6,134 nt of DNA from an uncultured Eubacteriales bacterium. Lineage in GTDB: Bacteria; Bacillota; Clostridia; Oscillospirales; Acutalibacteraceae. The position numbers and the translations under genes are program-made. The stretch spans positions 1 through 6,134 of the forward strand of contig CAKSOB010000076.1 in the NCBI GenBank assembly GCA_934476545.1, read 5' to 3'. This document shows, one piece after another, positions 1 to 6,134 of this stretch. The notes below the pieces were generated by a model. The model made no database searches and was not told where the DNA came from. It saw only the letters and a list, made by a program, of their open reading frames with translations. How positions within the stretch are numbered: position 1 is the stretch's first letter; each line of letters begins with the position of its first letter.

Positions 1-1697
1 GAATAACCGTCACAGCCGATAATGGCAGCGCGGTTTTGTTTTGTCACCACAATAGATAAATAACTGCCTACATCCAAGACGGCTACTCGAATATGATCTC
101 TTTCTGCAATTTGGTAACTGCCAATTCCAGAAAAAAGAAGAATCGCACTGACCAAAGCACCCATACGGTATCCGTGTTTTGTAGGACACCAAACCAATAA
201 ATATCCAAGCAGCAACAAGGAAAACAACAACCACAGAACCACAAATCCAAAGGAAGTAGAAACCGTGGAAAATGGTAAATTCCCTAGGAAATGTGTACAA
301 CCCTCCAACAGCTTCGCCAACACTCCGGATACGAACGCAAGTCCTTTTGCGAAAAAGGAAAATGGCGGTAATAATCCAAATACTGCCGCAAGGAAGCCTG
401 TTTGAATCATCAATGTAGAGGGTATAAACAACAGAAGATTCGTGAGAGGTGCAATTAACGATATCGATCTTCCCGTCACGATAAACAGCGGTAAAGTAAA
501 TAATGTTGCACCCAGTGTAACCGATAGTAAATTTACGATTCGAAGAAAGAATCGTTGATCCCATCGCAATGCTTTCCCGTTACGCTGGTGTTCCATACGT
601 TCTTTCACTGCTTTGGAAAGTTTTGGTGTTAACACTAAAATTCCCAAAGTAGATCCGAAGGATAATAATAATCCTTGGTCTCCACCGGCACAGGGATTCC
701 ATAGCCCAATTAGCAAAACAGCTCCGCCCAAGGAGTTGATGGCATCCGGCTTGCGGTGAAGCAATAAACCGCCCAGCATTAACAAGGTCATAATTCCGCT
801 GCGAACCACACTGGGAGAAAATCCTGTAACAGCCATAAAGCACAGAACTGCAGCAGCGGTTAAAGAAACTGCCAATGATTTTGGTAACCGAACACTGCGA
901 AAAATCCGCAGCAAAAGCAAGGAGATCAAGCTCATATGTAATCCGGATACCACAAGAATATGGTAAATACCACTATTGATAAAATCTTCTTTTACAGAAC
1001 GAGTCAGTTCATCACGATCTCCGATGACTGCCGCCGACAGCAAAGAGGCCTCTTTCTTTGGCAATAAGCGATAGATGCTGTCTTTCATTGTTTTTCGCAG
1101 CAACAACGCATAATAATATGGTGGTTTTTGCTCTGTTTTTTCAATAGTAAAAGGCTGATACTCCCATAAAAATCCAAACAGCGTGATTCCTTTGGACGCA
1201 TAGTAATATTGCGTGGAGAAATCATTGGAATTCCCCGGTGTATATAATTGGATTTTTCCGGTAATTTTATCATACAAATCCATACGTAATGGGTTCTGCG
1301 TAGAAATTCTGATTTTTTGCAGTTTAGGAAGTGAAATTTCTCCGTCTTCCGGGTCGGTTTTCAATTCATTCACTTCTAAAATATAGAAATGCCGCTGTTC
1401 CTCTTCGATTGGCAGTTCACAAAGTGTTCCGGTAATTGTAACCGTTTTCCCATTTAGCTGTTCTACCGGGTCTAATGTGGTTTTGGCATATCCGCCAAAG
1501 GTGAGAAATGCCATTGCACCTGTTAATAAAACAGCGCAAATAACCGTAATTTTTCGCTTTTTATGAAACAATAAAATTCCTGTTACCACCAACAAACAGA
1601 GTGTTCCCAACAGGGTAGAGAAAAAACTGCCAAAGGAAAGAGCGACCGTCAGCGTCAACAGATATGTAAACCCGATTAACGCCAATGGTCGCTTCAT
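1..1697 (-). CDS. comEC: ComEC/Rec2-family DNA internalisation channel, C-terminus beyond the left edge
   Basis: Partial gene: 565 codons are open from the ATG at 1697 to the window edge, with no stop when I translated them. ComEC is the inner-membrane channel that passes single-stranded DNA into the cytoplasm during transformation. The visible protein starts with about three hydrophobic helices (roughly residues 4-22, 24-44, 50-70). A soluble DUF4131/OB-like region follows (about 80-180), then the polytopic Competence domain (about 200-525) with the hallmark SGLHMS at 251-256 and many Leu-rich helices. The C-terminal metallo-beta-lactamase-like domain begins near residue 535, but its first motif reads DVGSYLS (542-548) instead of the usual DVGQGDS, and IIGCDG stands where LIDTG/LIDGG is expected. 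An AAGGGG ribosome binding site lies 8 bases before the start. The gene follows the HIT gene by 38 bases and is probably co-transcribed. It is rich in TTA leucine codons, unlike alaS. The family call is firm, but whether it works in DNA uptake cannot be judged without the missing part. Confidence 0.94.
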   Translation of the reverse strand, partial: MKRPLALIGFTYLLTLTVALSFGSFFSTLLGTLCLLVVTGILLFHKKRKITVICAVLLTGAMAFLTFGGYAKTTLDPVEQLNGKTVTITGTLCELPIEEEQRHFYILEVNELKTDPEDGEISLPKLQKIRISTQNPLRMDLYDKITGKIQLYTPGNSNDFSTQYYYASKGITLFGFLWEYQPFTIEKTEQKPPYYYALLLRKTMKDSIYRLLPKKEASLLSAAVIGDRDELTRSVKEDFINSGIYHILVVSGLHMSLISLLLLRIFRSVRLPKSLAVSLTAAAVLCFMAVTGFSPSVVRSGIMTLLMLGGLLLHRKPDAINSLGGAVLLIGLWNPCAGGDQGLLLSFGSTLGILVLTPKLSKAVKERMEHQRNGKALRWDQRFFLRIVNLLSVTLGATLFTLPLFIVTGRSISLIAPLTNLLLFIPSTLMIQTGFLAAVFGLLPPFSFFAKGLAFVSGVLAKLLEGCTHFLGNLPFSTVSTSFGFVVLWLLFSLLLLGYLLVWCPTKHGYRMGALVSAILLFSGIGSYQIAERDHIRVAVLDVGSYLSIVVTKQNRAAIIGCDGY

Positions 1698-1735
1698 AAA
1701 AATTTCCCCTTACTTAGGATATTTTAAATTTCTCA

Positions 1736-2077
1736 TCAACCGGGAGGCCATTGCATGGAGCGACCGCCCAACAGATGGAAGTGGATATGATGTACGGTTT
1801 GACCGCCATCTTCTCCACAGTTGTTTACAATTCGGAATCCTTTTTCCAAGCCCTGTTCCTTTGCCAGCTTTGCAGCTACTGCATAGATATGGCCGATGAT
1901 TCCGCTGTTTTCTTCTGTGATTTCCATAGCAGACCCGATATGTGTCTTTGGAATCAACAAAATATGGGTTGGTGCTTGGGGATCTAAATCGTAAAAGGCA
2001 AGAACTTGAGCGTCCTCATATGCCTTTTTGCAGGGGATTTCTCCCGATGCAATTTTACAGAAAATACAATCCATCAT
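1736..2077 (-). CDS. hinT: HIT-family (HinT/PKCI-like) purine nucleotide phosphoramidase
   Basis: A complete 113-residue protein, the usual length for the HinT branch. These cytosolic dimers hydrolyse AMP-lysine, aminoacyl-adenylates and other adenosine phosphoramidates through a histidine triad. The triad is plain: H97-I-H99-F-H101 followed by LL, with H101 in the position of the nucleophile that becomes adenylylated. The N-terminus carries the family's DCIFCKI-x-GEIP signature. C4 and C7 in it form a CxxC pair seen in zinc-binding members. The substrate-pocket stretch PTHILLIPKTHI (36-47) is also typical. Two adjacent ATG codons (2077 and 2074) could serve as start. The AGGAGG at 2082-2087 is 4 bases from the first and 7 from the second, so I favour 2074 (112 residues, MDCIFCKI) and give the outer limit here. 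The gene lies 34 bases after alaS, which fits disposal of leaked aminoacyl-adenylate, but that link is inference. The family is certain; the physiological substrate is not. Confidence 0.95.
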   Translation of the reverse strand: MMDCIFCKIASGEIPCKKAYEDAQVLAFYDLDPQAPTHILLIPKTHIGSAMEITEENSGIIGHIYAVAAKLAKEQGLEKGFRIVNNCGEDGGQTVHHIHFHLLGGRSMQWPPG

Positions 2078-2081
2078 TACG

Positions 2082-2089
2082 CCTCCTTT
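2082..2089 (-). promoter_or_regulatory. Strong ribosome binding site that bears on the HIT start
   Basis: On the minus strand AAAGGAGG precedes a tandem ATG ATG. It leaves only 4 bases to the first ATG (2077) and 7 to the second (2074). The wider gap is nearer the usual optimum, so the second ATG is the likelier initiation codon. Confidence 0.75.
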
Positions 2090-2111
2090 CCGCTTTTCTT
2101 TATAATAAAAT

Positions 2112-4742
2112 TTATTTCAACATTTCGGTTACAAAACCTTCTACTGCTGCCAGTGCCTCATCCAGCTTTGTCAGATCTTTTGCGCCTGCCATTGCCAGAT
2201 CCGGCTTGCCTCCGCCGTTACCACCTGCAATTTGTGCAACCTTGCGAACCAAATTGCCTGCATGAGCGCCCATCTGAATTGCTTCCTTACCGCAAGCTGC
2301 TGCGATGGTTGCCTTGCCGTCTGTGGTACCTGCCAATACAGCAACCACATTCGGCGCCAAATCCTTGAACTTATCGCACATGGTCTTGAGCATATCGCCA
2401 CTGGTGCCGGTCAGCAATGCAGAGACGATCTTTACGCCGTTAACCTCTTTTGCCTTATCAAAAATGGAGAGGCTTTCCTGCAATGCCATCTTTTCATTGA
2501 GAGAAGCAATGGTCTTATCCTTATCCTTCATCTCAGCAACAATTGCAGCAACCTTTTCTACCAATTCATTGGAATTACCCAACTTAATTGCAGCAGCCGC
2601 ACCGTGTACCATTCCCATTGCTGCATTCAGCATATTGAGAACACCTTGACCGGTTGTTGCTTCAATACGGCGAACACCGGCAGCAACAGAGCTTTCGGAA
2701 ATGATTTTAAACAAGCCCAATTTTGCAGTGTTATCTACATGTGTACCACCGCAGAACTCCTTAGAGAACTCGCCGGCTGTTACAACACGAACGGTATCGC
2801 CGTACTTCTCACCGAACAGTGCCATTGCACCGATTTTCTTTGCTTCTTCAATCGGCATCTCTCTGCTTACAACGTCAATCGCATCAAAGATAACATCGTT
2901 AACACGCTTTTCTACCATCTTGATTTCTTCCGATGTCATAGCAGAGAAGTGGGTAAAGTCAAAGCGGATTCCTCTAGTATCTACCATCTGACCTGCCTGC
3001 TCAACGTGGTCACCCAATACCTCTCTCAAGGCTGCTTGCAGAAGGTGTGCGCCGGTGTGATTTCTCATAATAGAGGATCTCAAACGCTTGTTTACTTGGG
3101 CTTTTACGGTATCCCCTACGGACAACACTCCTTCTGTAACAGTAGTGTGATGCAGAAATGTCTTGGTATGATTTTTCACAGTGTCCTCTACCTCTGCTTT
3201 GCAAGCATCAGTGGAAATCACACCTACGTCACCAATCTGTCCGCCGCCCTCTGCATAGAACGGAGTGCGATCCAATACAACAGCTACTTCGTCACCTGCC
3301 ATTGCGGAGTCCACTCTTTGACCGTCCTTTACAATTGCAAGAACCTTTGCTTCGGTTTCCATGGTTTCATAGCCAACAAAGGTTGTTTCGCCCAAATCGT
3401 TCAGTACATCGCCTTCGCCTTCCCAAGCATCGGCACCTGCATTCTTTCTGGCTGCACGAGCACGAGATTTTTGTTCCATCATCAGCGCTTGGAACTCCTC
3501 CTCATTTACGGTCATGCCACGCTCTGCCAAAATTTCCTTTGTCAAATCCAGTGGGAAACCGTAGGTATCGTTCAGGCGGAATGCCTCTGCACCGGAGAAT
3601 ACATCAGACTCTGCACGGTCAATAAACTCTGTCAGCAATGCCAAGCCTTGGTCAATGGTGCGGTTGAAGTTTTCTTCTTCTACTTCAATCAACTTTGTAA
3701 TCATCGCACGCTTTTCGTCCAACTCCGGATAAGCGCCCTTATTTTCATCAATTACAGTATTTGCAACCTCAGCAAGGAAAGTGCGGTCAATTCCCAACAG
3801 TCTACCATGACGGGATGCTCTACGGAGCAAACGGCGCAGAACGTATCCTCTGCCCTCGTTGGAAGGCATTACGCCGTCACCAATCATAAAGGTAGTGGAA
3901 CGAATGTGGTCGGTGATAACACGGATGGAAACATCTCTCTTTGCGTCTTCGCCGTAAGTTACATTGGCAATGCGGCAAACGTGCTGCAAAATCTTCTGAA
4001 CGGTATCTACCAAGAACAGGTTATCCACGCCCTGCATAATGCAAGCCAAACGTTCCAGACCCATTCCTGTATCAATGTTTGGATGCTCCAATGGAGTATA
4101 GTTATTCTGACCGTCGTTGCTGAACTGTGTAAATACCAAGTTCCAAAACTCTACATAACGGTCACACTCACAGCCAACACCACAATCCGGAGAACCGCAG
4201 CCATGCTCTTCACCACGATCAAAGTACAGCTCGGAGCAAGGGCCGCAAGGACCTGCGCCGTGCTCCCAGAAGTTATCTTCCTTGCCCATACGAACGATGC
4301 GCTCCGGTGCAACGCCAACTTCCTTTGTCCAAATATCGAATGCTTCATCATCATCCAGATAAATGGTAACCCACAGCTTGTCTACCGGCAGCTCCAGAAC
4401 CTCGGTGCAGAACTCCCATGCCCATTTAGTCGCCTCATGCTTAAAGTAATCTCCAAAGGAGAAGTTACCCAGCATTTCAAAATAGGTACCGTGACGAGCG
4501 GTGATGCCAACTCGCTCAATATCCGGCGTGCGAATACACTTTTGGCAAGTTGTTACACGAGTTCTTGGTGGGGTAACCTCACCGGTGAAGTACTTTTTCA
4601 TCGGTGCCATACCGGAGTTGATGAGCAAAAGGCTCTTATCATCGTGAGGTACCAGGGAAAAGCTTGGCAGCCGCAAATGTCCCTTTGACTCGAAGAAAGA
4701 AAGATATTTTTCTCTCAGTTCATTTAAACCTGTCCATTCCAT
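2112..4742 (-). CDS. alaS: Alanyl-tRNA synthetase
   Basis: A complete 876-residue class II synthetase, the same length as I recall for the E. coli enzyme. It attaches alanine to tRNA-Ala in the cytoplasm, recognising chiefly the G3:U70 acceptor pair, and hydrolyses mischarged Ser- and Gly-tRNA-Ala. Domains in order: catalytic core (about 1-240) with class II motif 2 around RHGTYFEMLGNFSFGDYF (84-100) and motif 3 GMGLERL (226-232); helical tRNA-recognition domain (about 240-460); editing domain (about 550-700) with the zinc ligands H562, H566, C664 and H668 (HTGAH and CGGTH); coiled linker (about 725-760); and a C-Ala/DHHA1 domain with the Gly-rich GGNGGGKPD at 840-848. A cysteine-rich insertion (C182, C187, C191, C193) sits in the core. 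An AAGGAG site lies 10 bases before the ATG. No T-box leader fits in the 65-base gap after trhP. Leu and Ser codons TTA, CTA and TCA are absent from about residue 20 to 837, suggesting high expression. No defect is seen. Confidence 0.99.
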   Translation of the reverse strand: MEWTGLNELREKYLSFFESKGHLRLPSFSLVPHDDKSLLLINSGMAPMKKYFTGEVTPPRTRVTTCQKCIRTPDIERVGITARHGTYFEMLGNFSFGDYFKHEATKWAWEFCTEVLELPVDKLWVTIYLDDDEAFDIWTKEVGVAPERIVRMGKEDNFWEHGAGPCGPCSELYFDRGEEHGCGSPDCGVGCECDRYVEFWNLVFTQFSNDGQNNYTPLEHPNIDTGMGLERLACIMQGVDNLFLVDTVQKILQHVCRIANVTYGEDAKRDVSIRVITDHIRSTTFMIGDGVMPSNEGRGYVLRRLLRRASRHGRLLGIDRTFLAEVANTVIDENKGAYPELDEKRAMITKLIEVEEENFNRTIDQGLALLTEFIDRAESDVFSGAEAFRLNDTYGFPLDLTKEILAERGMTVNEEEFQALMMEQKSRARAARKNAGADAWEGEGDVLNDLGETTFVGYETMETEAKVLAIVKDGQRVDSAMAGDEVAVVLDRTPFYAEGGGQIGDVGVISTDACKAEVEDTVKNHTKTFLHHTTVTEGVLSVGDTVKAQVNKRLRSSIMRNHTGAHLLQAALREVLGDHVEQAGQMVDTRGIRFDFTHFSAMTSEEIKMVEKRVNDVIFDAIDVVSREMPIEEAKKIGAMALFGEKYGDTVRVVTAGEFSKEFCGGTHVDNTAKLGLFKIISESSVAAGVRRIEATTGQGVLNMLNAAMGMVHGAAAAIKLGNSNELVEKVAAIVAEMKDKDKTIASLNEKMALQESLSIFDKAKEVNGVKIVSALLTGTSGDMLKTMCDKFKDLAPNVVAVLAGTTDGKATIAAACGKEAIQMGAHAGNLVRKVAQIAGGNGGGKPDLAMAGAKDLTKLDEALAAVEGFVTEMLK

Positions 4743-4807
4743 TGTTCCATTTCTCCTTGTTTTGGTGTAATGTCAATTTCAGTTTCTATCTATGACTATT
4801 TTATAAA

Positions 4808-6046
4808 TTACAGCGTTTCAGTTCCTTTGGGCGCTCGTGCTTTTCGCAGCACTGCGCCCTTGGCAATCGGTGTTTCGCAGGGAGCTTTTACAATCATTGT
4901 GGCATGAGGAGCACTATCAATCTCCTCGCCTTCTCCGTTATAAAGTGTTGGAAGGGTAACCAAATACGGTGGCTTTCCTGCTTCTAAAACATCGAGCGTA
5001 TCGCCTTTGCAAAATTTATTTCTCTGAGATAGGGTAACGACGCCATCTTGCCAATCCTCGCAAACAGCGACTACATCGTATTCCCGCACATAGCCGCCAT
5101 TATCGGTGGTCTGCCCCGGCTCATGTCCAAAGTAAAAACCGGTACTGTACGGACGATGACTGATTTTAGACAGCTCCTCAGGAATCCATTTTGGGAGCGG
5201 CTCGTTTGGATGCTGATCATACGCATCAATCGCCGCACGATACGCATGTGTGGTAACTGCCACATAGTATGCGGATTTCGCTCGTCCTTCGATTTTCAAG
5301 CTGGTAACACCGGCTTCTGCCAATTCCGGAATATGGTCAATCATACACATATCCCGAGAGTTGAGAATATACGTTCCGGTTCCATCCTCAGAAATATCAA
5401 AATATTCTCCGGGACGTTTTTTCTCTACCAAAGAATACTCCCAACGGCATGGCTGTGAGCAATCTCCTCGGTTGGCATCTCGGTCATTCAAATACGCCGA
5501 CAATAGGCAGCGCCCCGAAAAGGATACACACATGGCACCGTGAACAAAGGTTTCAATTTCCAAATCACTCGGTACACGGCTGCGAATTTCTCGAATATCT
5601 TCGAGCGATAGCTCTCTGGCAACCACAATTCGTTTCGCACCCAATTCATACAGCGCATTGGCGGAAGCGTAGTTTACAATTCCTGTTTGTGTGGACATAT
5701 GAATATCCACCTTTGGGGCGTGCTTTTGTGCCAGTCGAAGAACGCCTAAGTCGGCAACGATCACCGCATCAATCCCGATTTGTTGGGCGTGCTGTAAAAA
5801 TTCCGGCAAACGTTCCAATTCTTCGTTGCGAGGCAAGGTGTTGCAAGTCAGATACACTCGAACGCCCTGCGCATGACACCGCTGTATTGCCAATGCCAAC
5901 TGATCCATCGTAAAGTTGGTGGGGGCTGTCCGCATCCCAAATTCTCTGCCGGCCAAATACACAGCATCGGCACCGTATTGCAGCGCGCTTTCCAACCGTT
6001 CCATATCTCCAACAGGAGAAAGCAGCTCCAGTTGTGGATGATTCAT
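4808..6046 (-). CDS. trhP: Peptidase U32-family protein, probable tRNA wobble-uridine hydroxylase component TrhP
   Basis: A complete 412-residue protein. Despite the family name, characterised relatives (E. coli TrhP/YegQ, B. subtilis YrrN/YrrO) are iron-sulfur proteins that use prephenate to make 5-hydroxyuridine at position 34 of tRNAs. The N-terminal half is the U32 barrel, opening with ELLSPVGDMERLESA-type sequence (residues 7-21). The PROSITE-style signature E-x-F-x2-G-A-M-C-x4-G-x-C-x-L-S matches exactly at residues 165-183. C173, C180, C196 and C234 have nearly the spacing of the four [4Fe-4S] ligands known in the relative UbiU, so I infer a cluster. A smaller C-terminal domain (about 320-412) follows. 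AGGGAGG lies 7 bases before the ATG. Only one U32 gene is visible, with probable mltG just upstream, whereas B. subtilis has the YrrN/YrrO pair. The length is closest to YrrO. Other U32 roles (collagenase-like, RlhA-type rRNA hydroxylation) are possible but fit length and context less well. Confidence 0.88.
   Translation of the reverse strand: MNHPQLELLSPVGDMERLESALQYGADAVYLAGREFGMRTAPTNFTMDQLALAIQRCHAQGVRVYLTCNTLPRNEELERLPEFLQHAQQIGIDAVIVADLGVLRLAQKHAPKVDIHMSTQTGIVNYASANALYELGAKRIVVARELSLEDIREIRSRVPSDLEIETFVHGAMCVSFSGRCLLSAYLNDRDANRGDCSQPCRWEYSLVEKKRPGEYFDISEDGTGTYILNSRDMCMIDHIPELAEAGVTSLKIEGRAKSAYYVAVTTHAYRAAIDAYDQHPNEPLPKWIPEELSKISHRPYSTGFYFGHEPGQTTDNGGYVREYDVVAVCEDWQDGVVTLSQRNKFCKGDTLDVLEAGKPPYLVTLPTLYNGEGEEIDSAPHATMIVKAPCETPIAKGAVLRKARAPKGTETL
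4829..4859 (-). other. Imperfect inverted repeat (stem-loop) near the 3' end of trhP
   Basis: Read on the minus strand, GGGCGC pairs with GCGCCC and, inside a 1x2 internal loop, GTGCT pairs with AGCAC around a GCGAAA loop, giving 11 base pairs. It lies within the last codons of trhP, 18 bases before the stop codon. No run of T follows on either strand, so it does not look like an intrinsic terminator. It could be an mRNA stability or processing element before alaS, or chance structure in a GC-rich stretch of coding sequence. Confidence 0.45.
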
Positions 6047-6061
6047 TTTTCTGCCTCCCTG

Positions 6062-6134
6062 TTAAGACAATCCGGCTTGCGCCTTATTATTTTCGTGTTC
6101 TGCCTCGGTGACTGCATAGTATGCTTTTCCATCC
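6062..6134 (-). CDS. mltG: C-terminal end of a probable MltG-type endolytic transglycosylase, running off the right edge
   Basis: Partial gene: the last 23 codons and a TAA stop are visible, encoding DGKAYYAVTEAEHENNKAQ and then AGLS. This resembles the end of MltG (YceG-like) proteins, where a DGK-x-YYA/F strand leads into T-x-x-EH-x-x-N before a short variable tail. MltG is a membrane-anchored enzyme that cleaves nascent peptidoglycan strands; none of its catalytic residues lie in this window. The context supports the call: mltG (yrrL) lies near the U32 genes and alaS in Bacillus. The stop is 15 bases before the trhP start, and the trhP ribosome binding site fills that gap, implying co-transcription. 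Since only 23 residues are available, the reading frame is better supported than the name. An unrelated protein with a similar tail remains possible. Confidence 0.6.
   Translation of the reverse strand, partial: DGKAYYAVTEAEHENNKAQAGLS

Noticed and set aside
10..843. Minus-strand open frames of 184 and 87 codons (10-564, 580-843)
   Set aside because: They lie in other frames on the same strand as comEC. The comEC frame is open from 1697 to the window edge with clear family motifs, so these are shadows and not a broken gene.
2104..2116. AT-only inverted repeat at the alaS stop codon, as a possible terminator
   Set aside because: The 6-base arms are all A/T, too weak for an intrinsic terminator stem, and no T-tract follows in the sense of transcription.
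2078..2125. Possible promoter before the HIT gene (TTGAAA with TATTAT/TATAAA on the minus strand)
   Set aside because: The hexamers are only about 7 to 10 bases apart instead of about 17, and no other -35-like hexamer sits at the right distance.
3158..3625. Plus-strand 155-codon frame opposite alaS
   Set aside because: The product is a His/Arg/Leu/Pro-rich sequence typical of an antisense shadow, with no recognisable domain.
4743..4807. Possible promoter before alaS (TTGACA on the minus strand in the gap)
   Set aside because: The hexamer is a perfect -35, but 17 bases downstream lies GAAATG and not a -10, and that spot overlaps the ribosome binding site region.
4829..4859. Stem-loop at the end of trhP read as a rho-independent terminator
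   Set aside because: The bases after the stem are purine-rich on the minus strand and not a T-run on the plus strand; it is recorded only as an inverted repeat.
5449..5913. Plus-strand 154-codon frame opposite trhP
   Set aside because: It lies wholly antisense to the conserved iron-sulfur signature region of trhP and has no recognisable motif.

Overview
The window is a compact stretch of a bacterial chromosome carrying five genes, all read from the minus strand. In transcription order (right to left) they are the last 23 codons of a probable mltG (cell-wall lytic transglycosylase), a U32-family tRNA hydroxylation protein (trhP-like), alanyl-tRNA synthetase (alaS), a small HIT-family nucleotide hydrolase (hinT-like), and the first 565 codons of comEC, which runs off the left edge. 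The gaps between genes are 15, 65, 34 and 38 bases. I see no convincing terminator or promoter in any gap, so one polycistronic unit is the simplest reading. No stretch of 300 bases lacks a gene, and I see no RNA gene, mobile element, CRISPR array or long repeat.

The organism is most likely a member of the Firmicutes, class Clostridia, perhaps of the Oscillospiraceae/Ruminococcaceae type. The reasons are strong AGGAGG-like ribosome binding sites before every start in the window, the cysteine-rich insertion in the AlaRS catalytic domain, and the grouping of mltG, a U32 protein and alaS. That grouping recalls the alaS-yrrL(mltG)-yrrM-yrrN-yrrO neighbourhood of Bacillus subtilis as I remember it. 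This placement is inference from protein style and synteny, not a database match.

Functionally, the centre of the window is about decoding: TrhP-type proteins hydroxylate wobble U34 in a tRNA set that in known bacteria includes tRNA-Ala(UGC), and AlaRS charges that tRNA. HinT-type proteins hydrolyse aminoacyl-adenylates and other phosphoramidates, so its position directly after a synthetase is suggestive. comEC, a DNA-uptake channel, looks like an unrelated downstream passenger.

The region is essentially housekeeping, and I found no convincing undescribed system. The points most worth a second look are the eroded metallo-beta-lactamase signature at the visible end of ComEC, the strong codon-use contrast between alaS and comEC (which also produces an 818-codon antisense open frame), and a stem-loop at the end of trhP.
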